A DNA stretch of 20,161 nucleotides from Isoetes engelmannii (GCA_011763485.2 JAANSK020288490.1:1-20161), one strand, 5' to 3'. Counted from the stretch's first letter, positions 1-10,048 are shown. A program made the numbers and translations. The notes: generated from the letters alone by a model not told the origin.

Positions 1-1053
1 GCCCTGCTCTTCTGTTCGCCTTCGGGCCATTGTACATCAGATTCTTTGTTGTATATAAGATTCTTGGGTATTTCTGGTGTGTATTTGCATGTTCTTCGCG
101 TAGGTTCATGACAGGGGCTTCAATTCGGTCTGCTGCTTTGTTGGCTTCCCTCCCTCTATATACTTGACCTTGTGCTGGTCATAGTACTTCTTGTATGCGT
201 CATACATCTTCATATACGCTTTGTACTTTTGCATCTTGTTCCTGTACTCTCTTTCTTGGCATAGAAGGTATGACTCCTTGGCTGTTTTGTCGGGCTTCTT
301 TGCGCTTGTTAGGAATAGGGTCCCACTCGGGGTATGGTGGCACTCCCTCTTCCTCTGTGGAAATAGGTTCTTCATTTGAGGCATCGAGATTGGGTTCTTC
401 CTCTGAGTGGTCCATCTCATCCTCGTCCCATGATCTATGACCTCCTCCTTTCGAAGATCCCTCCTTTGCATAGTTTCTTCGGGATAGGTTTCGGGCAGTT
501 TTCATGTCTGAATCTTTCGACTCTGTGTCAGATCTTGATGGTGTAGGCTCTGGGTTTGGCTCCGGTTCGGTGATGGCTACTCCTCCCCTCCTCTTCTTCC
601 CTCCTGTAAACTTTGTTTTCCTCGGACTCGTTATCTTCTTGAGCTGATCACCTTCTGCAGCCAGCTTGTTCTTGCCTTTGGGGTCTTCTCGACCCTTGGT
701 TCTTCTTTCTCCCTACTCTTCCTCTAACCTCTGCTTCTTCTGCCTCTTTAGCTCTTTCTTCCTTTGCTTCTTGTCCTTCTCTGCCCGTTTCTTCTTGCGC
801 TCGATGTTCCTCAGGTGTCGAGCCTTTTTCTCTAGCTTGGTGGTGTTTTGTTTTGGGCTCTAAATCGTTCTAGCTTCTGTTGACAAGCGAGAACCTAGGC
901 GCTGACGAATTCGAGTGGAGTCATCTTCTTTGCAGTCTGTTTGGTGCGGGCCATACGTTGAATTTCAGTAATCGAAGCAAAGACACCTAGAAATCGCCTC
1001 ACGAGCAAGAGCAAAGCGTTAAAGGGTAAGCCCTAATTTCTGAGAGGGGTACC

Positions 1054-1061
1054 TTTTTATA
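1054..1061 (-). promoter_or_regulatory. Second TATA-like box, internal to the retroelement
   Basis: The minus strand reads TATAAAAA followed by GGTACCCC, about 100 bases upstream of the ATG at 952-954. It may be an internal promoter or the remnant of a different LTR. No matching start-site element was found, so this is only a candidate. Confidence 0.3.
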
Positions 1062-1170
1062 GGTCTGAGGATTTTTAGGATTTGGCATGGGAATTTGGAA
1101 TTATCTAACTATTCAATTAACATGTGTATATTGACCCTAAATAATTAAGTTCTTTAGATAAATTTATTTC

Positions 1171-1456
1171 GATATGGGTTAAGGTGCGCCAAAAGGGCAT
1201 TAGAATTATTCTAATGGTGCTCTCGCGTATGCTAACCTATATGGCCCATCTTAAGTGCTGTTTTGCTAGAAATATTACTCATATTAAGGTTTTAAATGTG
1301 AAACCCTAGCGTAAAATGGGCTAAAAAGGTGAACTGGCATATTCATTTTATCTTTTAACTTAATTTTCAAGGTCAACTGAGGTCGATATGGGTTAGGGTG
1401 CGCTAGAAGGGCATTCGAATTTTTCTAATGGTGTTGTGGTGCACGCTAACCCATGT
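1171..1456. repeat. Duplicated dyad units in the retroelement leader
   Basis: Two copies of a unit of about 72 bp lie 214 bp apart (1171-1242 and 1385-1456). Each unit opens with GATATGGGTTA and closes with GCTAACC, so each is itself an inverted repeat able to fold. The first has a perfect inner palindrome, CATTAGAAT-T-ATTCTAATG, at 1198-1216. They lie between the primer site and the interior coding remnants. Confidence 0.75.
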
Positions 1457-1664
1457 CAAGGCAATTTTGACAGATTTTTATAGGCTGAGGCTATCTCCTA
1501 GTGATTTTTCTAACTATCTCTATCTAGCTACTACTCCTACCCCTTGGAAAAAAACTTCCATTCTTCGAGGTTCTTACTTGGGATCTAACTCCCAGGCTGA
1601 GTTTCTATGACAGTTAGAACGATGGATGATGGCCAGTGCTCGATCTTGGTCAACCAAGTTCATT

Positions 1665-1676
1665 GCTCTGATACCA
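1665..1676 (-). other. Retroelement primer-binding site (initiator Met tRNA)
   Basis: The minus strand reads TGGTATCAGAGC, the standard plant LTR-element site complementary to the 3' end of initiator methionine tRNA. It lies one base inside the LTR tip, which fixes the element's orientation as minus. Confidence 0.85.
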
Positions 1677-2222
1677 TTGTAACGTCCCCAGCTAGTATAC
1701 GATGCTCCCATTGTATACAAACTAGAGTAAGGCTGTCCATCTGACGTGGGATCCTTGATGGTGAGCAAGGATTCACGTGGGAGGACTGGACGTGTCATTG
1801 ATCCCGTCTCCCTCGGGATCCACCTATCAGTGCGGAAGCGTAAATGTAAGTACAAACATCAAACATAACATGTACAATACCACCTCGAAGGGTGGAGATC
1901 ACCATATAACCTGAAAACAACATAGCAACATAGCATCAAGGTAAATCCTACCCAAGGCTCAGACTCCAAGGTATGACTGATGGCTTGGGTCTCCAGATTT
2001 TACTGCAGACAGAATTCATGGCAATGGATTTGGTTGGCAATAGAACATGGCCGTTGGTAGTCCACTCCATCCACCTCTCCTATGCATACTTTGCAGATAG
2101 GCTGATAAGTCCTGGAACCTGACCATAGCCTGCCGGGTGCATGGCCAGAGGGGCTACTCTTGAGTTGCATCTCCCCAGTCCCGATGAGGCAGGAAGGAAC
2201 TTCTCCCTTCCAGGAAATTCAT

Positions 2223-2268
2223 GCTCATAGTAGGCGAGCTAGAGGGCTCATAGTAGGCGAGCTAGAGG
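2223..2268. repeat. 23-bp perfect tandem duplication in the LTR
   Basis: GCTCATAGTAGGCGAGCTAG plus AGG occurs twice head to tail (2223-2245 and 2246-2268) with no mismatch, which suggests a recent slippage event in an otherwise older LTR. Confidence 0.9.
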
Positions 2269-2929
2269 CCGCGCCACCCAAGAGGTGTCGAGCCCATACC
2301 AAGAGCCTCACGGAGTGCATACTGGTATTAGGCCTAGCTCACAGTGTTCCCCGGTAGGCCTTACACACCAGAGGGATCAACTGCTATGGGACAAGTTCCC
2401 CCTTATAAACTAGTCTGGCCCCTCGACCCACAGCATATAGGTGTGGGCTCTTATGCACAGGCCGCATTTAGTTGGGAACTAATCAGGCCTAAAACTAGGA
2501 TCATACTAATACAAGGCTTGGGTCTCTACCCCCCTTCCCAACACACAAGAGAGCGAATCAACCATCCAATGATCATCATATTAACTACAGGAACATCATA
2601 ATAGAATAGAAATCTATCTAACAAACAGGGTTAGCTTCATTGGTCAGTTCTTGGCACCTATGGTTCGGAATGGGGACAAGAATGGCCAATGGCTATTCTC
2701 AGAATCAAGAATGGGGCAAGAAACACCTACCAGAACCATGGATGGCGGGCATTGCTCCTCTAAAGCCTTCCATAGCTGCTTGAGAATGGGTCGAAACTGT
2801 GATAGGTGAGCTTCTCAAGAATGGGGGCAGGAGGTGTGCTCCTCGTGCTGAAGGCGACTGCTGTTGATGGCCACTTGCTCTACTGCTGGCGTTGATAAAA
2901 AAACGGGGGCGCTTTTAGGGTTTGCCCCC

Positions 2930-2936
2930 TTTTATA
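2930..2936 (-). promoter_or_regulatory. TATA box inside the LTR
   Basis: The minus strand reads TATAAAA followed by a run of G. This would put transcription start near 2900, giving a U3 of about 0.26 kb and a long R-U5. The motif is visible; its use is inferred. Confidence 0.5.
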
Positions 2937-3192
2937 GAGAAGGTCCCCTTTAGGGCACACTGACCTAGGGTTTGATGGTAATGGGTCAAGCCATAGGGAT
3001 CATGCCATGTGGCAGTTAGCATAATATGTTGACATGTTGCAACATGTGCAATATATTTGGGGTCTAGGGGTGCGCCACCCCATGGGTTATTCTATACCGA
3101 CTACCGAGTACATGTCGTACGTACAACATGTACTAGTGACGTGGCCAGTATAATATACGTATTTATATCGTATATTATCCTGGAACGTCACA

Positions 3193-3868
3193 GATACTTG
3201 CATGTCAAGTACAGAGTACAAAATACACGAAAAAATATGTAACTGAAATAGAAAAAAACTCAAATCCATAGCAAACAAGAGCACATACGTGGCACTCTAA
3301 AATTACTAAACAGTACAACAAACAAAATATAGCTACAGCTGTGAAATCATATCAAAACCTTAGTCAAAAGGCATACATATATACCATTGGCACCACTAAA
3401 AAATAAGGTGCTAAGCACTGCGGGTTGCCTTTACAACTATCTTTAGATGTACACTAATGAATGTGAAAGATGCAGCATGTAAGAAGTGCTAGCTAAATCC
3501 GTGAAGTTGTTGATGAATCTGGCATATTATTACCTATTCCTATGTTTTGAATCTGCCTATTTTGCTATTTTGTTTCTACTCTAGGGCTTCTGCTGTTATC
3601 TGTCTGTTATTCATGCATACAAACAAACTTAGGCCTACTGTCTAATGCAGTTGGATATGCTCTTCCCTTGCACTGTTGTTTATCTAAAGCTAGTGTATAA
3701 CCCCTCAGTTTGTCTGCTGGCTTTTCTAATCTGCACAAAGAAGGGTTCTAAGAAAGATGATCCCGTACTTCATACTTTGATCCCAAAAATGGCAGCAGAA
3801 CCTGTGGTTCGAATATTGTCCAACCAGCGGCTCTTGCACAACAAAGGTTTTGGCACTGGAAAGAGCAA
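3193..3868. other. AT-rich spacer, nothing recognised
   Basis: Between the LTR edge and the promoter duplication I see AT-rich sequence with scattered short open frames that lack any family resemblance. GTAC tetramers continue just outside the LTR, around 3208-3220. Confidence 0.5.
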
Positions 3869-4085
3869 GAAGGTATTTTCAGGCGGAGAGCTCCATAGCC
3901 GTCTGCTTCTCTGCTACTACAACATCTTTTGGGGCGAAGTCCGACAGAAGACTTTGATATACCATAAGGGGGTTTCTGGAAGAAGGTATTTCTGGGCGGA
4001 GGGCTCCATAGTCGTCTGCTCCTCTGTTACTACAACATCTTCTGGAGAAGAGTCCGGCAGAAGACCATGATATGGGGGTTTTGGG
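3869..4085. repeat. 113-bp imperfect tandem duplication upstream of DEP1
   Basis: Copy 1 starts at 3869 and copy 2 at 3982, both opening GAAGGTATTT. They share long blocks such as CTCCATAG, GTCGTCTGCT-like and TACTACAACATCTT. Copy 2 is slightly shorter and diverged by scattered substitutions. The pair lies about 360-570 bases before the DEP1 start codon, so it could be promoter material or a remnant of an unidentified repeat. Confidence 0.8.
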
Positions 4086-4341
4086 GACCCAAACCTCCGT
4101 TTTTGCAAGTAGGCAATGGGAAGGAATTGTAACACGCCTAACTAATGCTGATAGATGGCAAGCAAGCCCTTTTCTCACGCTGACTAATGCGGCTCCACAA
4201 ACCAATCTCGGCCGTCTAAACAACACGTTCAAAATAAAACAGAATATACTATCGACCCACCTATAGACCCACCTACTAGGGGTTTGCAACTCAATGTGAA
4301 TGGAATAGCAATGTACAAGTTATTGGATATGTCTGAAAGAT

Positions 4342-4347
4342 ATAAAC
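4342..4347 (+). promoter_or_regulatory. Candidate TATA box of DEP1
   Basis: TATAAA lies 94 bases before the ATG at 4441. It would give a 5' leader of roughly 65-70 nt that includes the hairpin at 4413-4433. Position and sequence fit a plant TATA box, but no start-site data are available. Confidence 0.4.
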
Positions 4348-4412
4348 GACCGAAAATCAGGGGTGTCCATGAATGAGCGGTCAGATCTCGCTGTCAGAAG
4401 GATATTCGTCAT

Positions 4413-4433
4413 CTAAAACGGAGCCCGTTTTAG
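4413..4433 (+). promoter_or_regulatory. Leader hairpin next to the DEP1 start codon
   Basis: CTAAAACGG and CCGTTTTAG form a perfect 9-bp stem around the loop AGC. It ends 7 bases before the ATG. It also contains an in-frame TAA (4414-4416), showing that 4441 is the first in-frame ATG. Confidence 0.55.
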
Positions 4434-4440
4434 CTTTAGC

Positions 4441-7400
4441 ATGGCTCTTGTGCTAAGTTCCTGCCATTTTCATTCCCTGCGCACCTGCAGCTCCTTGCCT
4501 ATCCGGAGCTCCAGACCCCTTGGCTCAATGGAAAACATAAAACCATATGTTGAAAACGACTCTGTAAAGGAAACACGAGCTTTAGCTGCCGAGCTCTGCA
4601 GACACTTCTACGGGCTGGGTTGGGTTTCTGGCACTGGTGGAAGTATCACTCTCAAGATTAATGATCCCAGCGTTCTGCTAGAAGATCAACTCATTGTCAT
4701 GGCGCCCTCTGGTATGTCGATTCAATTAATTGTTTAACTGCGGATTTTTTGAACTTTTCGGAATGTATTGCAAATCAACATTGACTACACATTGTCTTAT
4801 GATGTCCAGTCCTTTCATGAATTTTTTAAATGGTCTTCAAACCAATATGAACTATGTTTAGAAAATCTCAGGTTCTATTACTAGCAATGCTAGCCCATTA
4901 CTTCCACGAATCAATCACTTAGTCATTAGATTGGTTGACAATAACTAAATTTGTTGTTTTGTCCCTCTGTATGTTATGAGCAGTTAATCTTTTACAGGAG
5001 TGCAAAAGGAGCGGATGGTACCAGAGGATATGTATATATTAGGTCCAGATGGTTCAGTCTTATCCTCGCCATCTTCAAAGCCTGCTCCACACAGGCCCCC
5101 CAAGTGTAGCGAGTGTGCTCCTTTGTTTCTTAAGGTCTGATAGCGTTATTTGCGTCATTGTTGGAAATCCTTCTTTTGAATAATTTATGCTTGTATTGTC
5201 TATTATTATGCTTCTAGGGAAATTTGCCTTAAATGAAACATTAAGCGAATGTCTTGAATGAAACAAACAGGTGTTTTTTGAATGACGACTGTGGCATATC
5301 TCTGTTTTTGAGGCATGGATCACTTTGGGCTAGTTATGGCACCCATAAATTAAAGCCATTACGGCAACATTCCTTGATACTCTTTCGTCAATTGTCGTTC
5401 TTCAAAAAAAAAATAAAACCTTTTTTTGTCAATTAGTGAATATCTAGTAAAACACCTTATTCCTTACAGGCTTATTAATGTTGCTAGCATGTTCTTCATC
5501 TTGAAAACATCTAAGGATAAGCATAGCTCAAAAGGCAAAATATTGGTAGTTGGCAGCATCTTAACTATATGGTTGAGATGTCATCCAGGCATACACAATG
5601 CGTAAAGCTGGAGCTGTTATTCATAGCCATGGTTTGGAGGCTTGCTTAGCAACTATGCTAGTCCCAGGATCAAGTGAGTTTCGTGTAAGTTGATGCAGAT
5701 TATGATGGTATTTTTGATTTGAGTATCAGTCTCCACTTACAGCCTCAACTACAGATTACTCACATGGAAATGATCAAAGGCATAAAAGGGCATGGATATT
5801 ATGATGAGCTTGTTATACCAATTATTGAAAATTCGGCACGTGAATATGAGTTGACTGATACACTTGCAGATGCTGTAAGTAGCTTTTTATCCTTCTCAGC
5901 TGATTTGTGTTGGTGAAGGATTCAAGTTTTGTGATCAAAGAAAATATAGAGTATTATTCGTGCCAGTAAAATACTCTGAAGCATACAGAAAATGAATGTG
6001 CATCAAATGTTCTATAACTGCCTCTGTGTATACTCATCCTGATTCGTGTTAGTTTCAATTGGTTTCTCGCCAAGAATGATGGAGCTTGTTACTTTGCAGA
6101 TTGCGGCATATCCCAAAGCCACTGCAGTACTTGTGAGGAACCATGGGATTTATGTGTGGGGAGACTCATGGATACAGGCAAAAACGCAGGTCTATATTTT
6201 CTGTTTCTCACAATCCTATGCCATTTGTCTTCTGCCTTGCATAACTATCGTCTCTATAATTGGCCATTCATCATAACTATGAAATTGATTGCGTTTTTGT
6301 TTTTGTTGAGTTAGGCAGAATGCTATCATTACTTGTTTGAAGCAGCAATACGGCTGCATCAAATGGGTCTGGACCCAGCAGATCCCATGCATAGAGAATT
6401 GAAGAGTAGGGCTGTCAATCCAGGTGCCTTTGCCGTGAAGGCGAATGGGATTATAACTACAGACACAAGCACTTCAACTAGAGACGATAGTGCTTATCCT
6501 GTGAGTTGGGCAGTCTACAAATGCAAAACTTTCTTTCCATGGCAGCTTTTGATGAAATATGTTTATGGCAGCCCGTGATTGTACTCGACATAGAAGGCAC
6601 CACAACCCCCATATCTTTTGTGACTGATGTTTTGTTCCCTTATGCACGCGATCATACACGAAGCCATCTTACCTCGACTTATGACACGGAGGAGACACAG
6701 AATGATATAAGGGTTCTGCGAGAACAGGTATGCAGGACATTTTCTTACATTTAATGGTGATATATTCTGAGACTGAGCTTTAGTTTAATCATGTCTCATG
6801 AGTCTTCGTTCTTGACAATAGTGACTGGCTTGTGCTTATGACATTACATTTGCATGCATCTCTTTGAAGTCCTTGAGCAGAACCTACATTAGCTCCAAGG
6901 TGTTGGTCTCTAAACAGAAACAGCATGAGAGGCCTTGGCAACTAAGGTTGAGTGATGGTCAATAGGGAGATCCAGATAGGATGGATGTTCTTGTCCTTAG
7001 TAAAGTTGATCTTGAAGTTAAAACTCTTCCTTAACATATATATTGGAATGGACGGCCTCGCCAATCTCCGCTGGGGATAGTACTGTCCATGGTGCTGGAT
7101 AGTAAAGGCCGAATGCAAGAGAACATAATCTTGTTGTAGGCAAGCCTGGACACATAACAGTTGAACTACTAGAGGAGATGTTCTATGGGGGAAGCAGTGT
7201 AGGTCATCTGTGGGAGGATGGACCTGGTATTAGAACCTAGAAATAGACTCTATATATGGAGATGCTTAAGGTGGTACCATAAGAAAATGGGGACTCAGGT
7301 TTAGTCCCTCAGACAGAACTTTGCCGCTGGAATGAAGGTAAGATGATGCCAAAGCCAGTACTTAGTGTATGATATGAATTATAGAGGAAGTTGTTGCATT

Positions 7401-8648
7401 TCGCAGATGATGATCTGTGTCATCTAAGATTTACTTCGGCATCAGTAGGGCACAATCTAAGTAGTGCAGTAATCTTATGGGGTTGCCTAGGATTAGGTGG
7501 AGAGAGTTTTGTGTCTTTTTGCACTGATGTAGAGCATACATCTATGTTATCTTGCATTGGATTTTCTAATGTAGATCACAATATTGACTACATTTTGCAC
7601 TTCCTGCTCCTATATTGTACAGATCAGTGAAGACATTAAAAATGGGGTTGTTGGAGCAGAGCCAGTTCCAAGAGACAACGAGTCATCAAAGGAGGCAATT
7701 ATAATGGCATTGGAGGCGAACATTGTGGGCATGATCAAGGCTGATCGCAAAGTTACTGCCTTAAAGCAACTCCAGGTGCAAGAGTTTTCTTAGACATTGA
7801 CATAATTTATGAAGGTTTACATAAAATATGAAGGTTTAAATGAAATATTTTATTTTGCATGCCTTTGAGAATAATTATAGTGCTAAGGCAATTGCAATTG
7901 GATCTCAGGGACACATATGGAGATCGGGCTATGCAAAAGGTGAGCTGCAAGGACAAGTGTTTGAGGATGTACCTCAGGCACTTTCATGTTGGACTGCAGC
8001 GGGAACAAAGGTTGGCTTAATTATTGTTTCACTCGGAATATTTAACATGTCTATGCTGCAATCTCAAATTTATTTTCAATCTAAATGATTTAGAAAGTGT
8101 TCTGGATATTTTCCATGAGAAGGAACAACCATAGGGTTCATCATGTACATATGTTCTGTTGCAAATGCAGGTCTACATCTATTCAAGTGGAAGTAGAGAA
8201 GCACAAAGACTCATCTTTGGCAATACCAAATATGGCGACTTGCGTGTCTACTTGTCTGGTTACTTTGACACTAAAACAGGGTATGTTGTGGTGAACATGA
8301 GACATATGGCTATTTGGTCTGTATAACAAAACTTAATGTGCAGAAATAAGAGGGAGTCATCCAGCTATTCGGAGATTGCATTGTCAGTTGGCGTGGATTC
8401 GCCGTCGGAAATTACTTTTGCTACAGATGTGTTGGCTGAAGCAATAGCTGCTAAACAGGCTGGTAATATCGTATGTTCAATTTCTGTAAATACTGTTAGC
8501 TGTGGAAGGAAATTTTTTTAAATCTTTTGATGTTGAAATGGTGATCTATTACACAGGATTAAATGCTGTATTACTATTGCGACCAGGGAATGTGCCGTTG
8601 CCATCAGATCATGGCTTTCCGATGGCAAAAAGCTTGCTTGAAATTTAG
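4441..8648 (+). CDS. DEP1: Bifunctional methylthioribulose-1-phosphate dehydratase / enolase-phosphatase E1
   Basis: The product performs successive Yang-cycle (methionine salvage) steps: dehydration of methylthioribulose-1-phosphate, then enolisation and dephosphorylation to the acireductone that ARD uses. Exons are 4441-4711, 4998-5134, 5589-5684, 5755-5874, 6100-6189, 6315-6500, 6572-6727, 7623-7775, 7909-8010, 8171-8280, 8344-8462 and 8557-8648, giving 1632 nt and 543 aa; all introns are GT-AG. Residues about 38-265 are the class II aldolase-like dehydratase: [13 protein letters not shown], zinc ligands H148 and H150 (HSHG) and H223 (RNHG), and catalytic E173 (HMEMIKG). Residues 302-543 are the HAD-type E1 domain: nucleophile D306 in DIEGTTT, the YSSGS loop (S442/S443), K476 (GNK) and D503 (ATDV). 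No key residue is missing. The ATG at 4441 has A at -3 and G at +4. Plant homologues as I recall them are about 500-520 aa; the excess is an N-terminal extension and a longer linker. Introns 3, 6 and 10 are only 70, 71 and 63 bp. Domain identity is very secure; exon edges are hand-called. Confidence 0.96.
6728..7622 (+). other. DEP1 intron 7, the longest (895 bp)
   Basis: The intron is bounded by GTATGC and the ACAG before exon 8. It holds no exon-like or transposon-like segment that I can name. Open frames such as that at 7391-7630 lack family resemblance and run across the splice site. Confidence 0.7.
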
Positions 8649-8930
8649 GTTCATATAAATTTGTTATTTTTTGAGGATATCAAAGCCTCCCACTTTCCGA
8701 CTGTATAAAGCTTACAGAACAAAGGACGTAACGTGTTCCTGGGATTCGACATATATGCATCATATAGAGATACGCAGTGCACTCAGTGCACTCGGAAGTC
8801 TTATGGAGGTCTTGTGTTTTTCTGTTAAGACTGGAAATTTAGAAGCATTCTTCCATGGTCTGTTAATCTACAGAATGACTGCAGTTTGTCAAAATCACAG
8901 ATTTTGATGCTGATCATACTCAATTGGATC

Positions 8931-8936
8931 AATAAA
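8931..8936 (+). terminator. Candidate polyadenylation signal of DEP1
   Basis: AATAAA lies 283 bases after the stop codon, in AT-rich sequence of ordinary 3' UTR length. The cleavage site would follow at about 8950-8965. Confidence 0.5.
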
Positions 8937-8989
8937 ATGTAGAAAGAGAGTGGGAAGGAAAAGCTTTCTTAGCAATATAAGATGCATGC

Positions 8990-9215
8990 ATACTTATTCA
9001 ATGCAAAACAGATCTGACTTGTAAGATGTGCTAAAATGATTTCTATTAAATAATCGAATAACAAGAGGTGATACAACACCCAAAGAGATGGTATTAAAGA
9101 TTCATAAGGCATAAGGCATGCACCTAATAATAAGGTAAGGTGCTAATAATAAAGTAAATATCTAACTATTATTATTGTGAGGCCTAGAATGCCTTGAACA
9201 CCCCCTCTTCAATCT
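8990..9215 (-). mobile_element. Copia-like LTR element fossil, 3' end fragment
   Basis: On the minus strand a polypurine tract (GAAGAGGGGG, plus positions 9201-9210) is followed directly by TGTTCAAGGC, the usual start of a 3' LTR. The AT-rich sequence below it down to about 9000 is of copia-LTR style. No coding domain remains and the inner end is not defined. It is a decayed fragment; the family is inferred from the tract and the TGTT tip alone. Confidence 0.35.
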
Positions 9216-9460
9216 TGGTCTCACATCTAAAAGAAAACATACCAAGGATGTAGACTTTTCAACACATGTTTTTGCCCAATTTTTTATCGATTCAGCTTTG
9301 TTTCACCTCAAATCTTTTTCTCTCTTCATCAAGCTAGGATAAAAAGGGCATACAAAAGCAACTAGCATGCTTCTTAAAGTGGATCAAGCTGTCCATGGAG
9401 TAGTAAGAGCCATCTGATAAAAAATTTCAGCCCGCCGCGCAGTTCTACGTCTAGTTTTTT

Positions 9461-9585
9461 GTCTAGATTAACCACTTTTTGTTTGTCCGGATTAACCACT
9501 GGCTGATATCGGATGTCCGGATTAACCACCTCGGCTGATAACGGATGTCCGGATTAACCACTCTGTTTTTATCCGGATTAACCAC
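9461..9585 (+). repeat. Array of five GTCCGGATTAACCAC motifs (left array)
   Basis: Units lie at 9461-9475 (TCTAGATTAACCAC variant), 9485-9499, 9515-9529, 9547-9561 and 9571-9585. Three are identical, and starts are 24-32 bp apart. Spacers share GGCTGATATCGGAT-like sequence. The motif reappears in the opposite orientation at 13286-13384. Confidence 0.9.
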
Positions 9586-9599
9586 ATCTCGGTTGATAT

Positions 9600-9979
9600 A
9601 TACAGAGTTTCGCCATTTAAGAATCTTAGCTGTAAATCAAATGTCATCAAATCCAAAAACTTGTATCAGAACTTCAATAAACAAGGCAGCAACAGATTTA
9701 ACATATGCAATATCTCGATTCGGAGCTCCCATATAAATCCGACCCATACCAACCCCATCGTTCCAGTACCAATCTGCTAACCCAAATTGACTGGGACAAA
9801 ATTTCCTACCTTGGAAACTTGACTGAGACTTCCATATTCAATTCCTTCTCTCACAAGATCGGATTCCACACTCCACCGTTAGCATTATACATCTAAACAT
9901 CGGAATACCTACCCAAAACCTTTACAAACTTTACGTTATAAAATACAATTTTTACAACTTTTAAACCTTATTACTTTAA
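9600..9979. other. AT-rich stretch, nothing recognised
   Basis: No frame, repeat or splice pattern that I can support is visible here. Two overlapping 63-codon frames (9545-9736 and 9705-9896) have no family resemblance. Confidence 0.5.
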
Positions 9980-10004
9980 AAGATAAGATAAGATAAGATA
10001 AGAT
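9980..10004. repeat. (AAGAT)5 microsatellite
   Basis: Five tandem AAGAT pentamers. The same unit forms the long array at the right edge of the window. Confidence 0.9.
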
Positions 10005-10048
10005 TTTTAACGTCACACCCTAGGCAGCGTCCAATCGGACATGTGTCG

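Larger units (their letters stand above)
1..3192 (-). mobile_element. LTR retrotransposon fossil, 5' part (5' LTR, primer site, interior)
   Basis: Read on the minus strand, an LTR of about 1.5 kb is followed by a primer-binding site matching the plant initiator-Met tRNA (TGGTATCAGAGC), then about 0.7 kb of leader and a decayed interior that leaves the window at position 1. The interior (about 100-950) encodes short stretches very rich in Lys, Glu and Arg, and a peptide resembling the histone H3 tail. No reverse transcriptase, integrase or protease motif lies inside the window, so gypsy versus copia cannot be decided. The element looks broken, with several breaks. The 3' LTR is outside, so age by LTR divergence cannot be judged. 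The LTR and primer site are seen directly; the family is unassigned. Confidence 0.75.
1678..3192 (-). repeat. 5' LTR of the retrotransposon fossil
   Basis: The tips are matching inverted ends: TGTAACGTCC at 1678 and GGAACGTCACA ending at 3192, so on the minus strand the LTR begins TGTGACGTTCC and ends GGGGACGTTACA. It abuts the primer site with one base between. A TATA box lies inside it at 2930-2936 on the minus strand, and two palindromes sit at its outer edge. A perfect 23-bp tandem duplication lies at 2223-2268. The outer boundary is inferred from tip symmetry, because the partner LTR is not in the window. Confidence 0.65.

Noticed and set aside
666-863. 65-codon plus-strand frame rich in Phe, Leu and Ser
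   Set aside because: It is the antisense shadow of a lysine/glutamate-rich segment of the retroelement interior.
925-954. Histone H3 pseudogene as explanation of the H3-like peptide
   Set aside because: The match stops after about ten residues and the following sequence has no histone-fold or remaining tail similarity.
3645-4289. Open frames of 141 codons (+) and 136 codons (-) upstream of DEP1
   Set aside because: They run through the 113-bp duplication on both strands and show no domain, splice logic or family resemblance; likely chance frames in a repeat.
7391-7793. Frames inside DEP1 intron 7
   Set aside because: No family resemblance; the second merely contains exon 8 and reads across splice sites.
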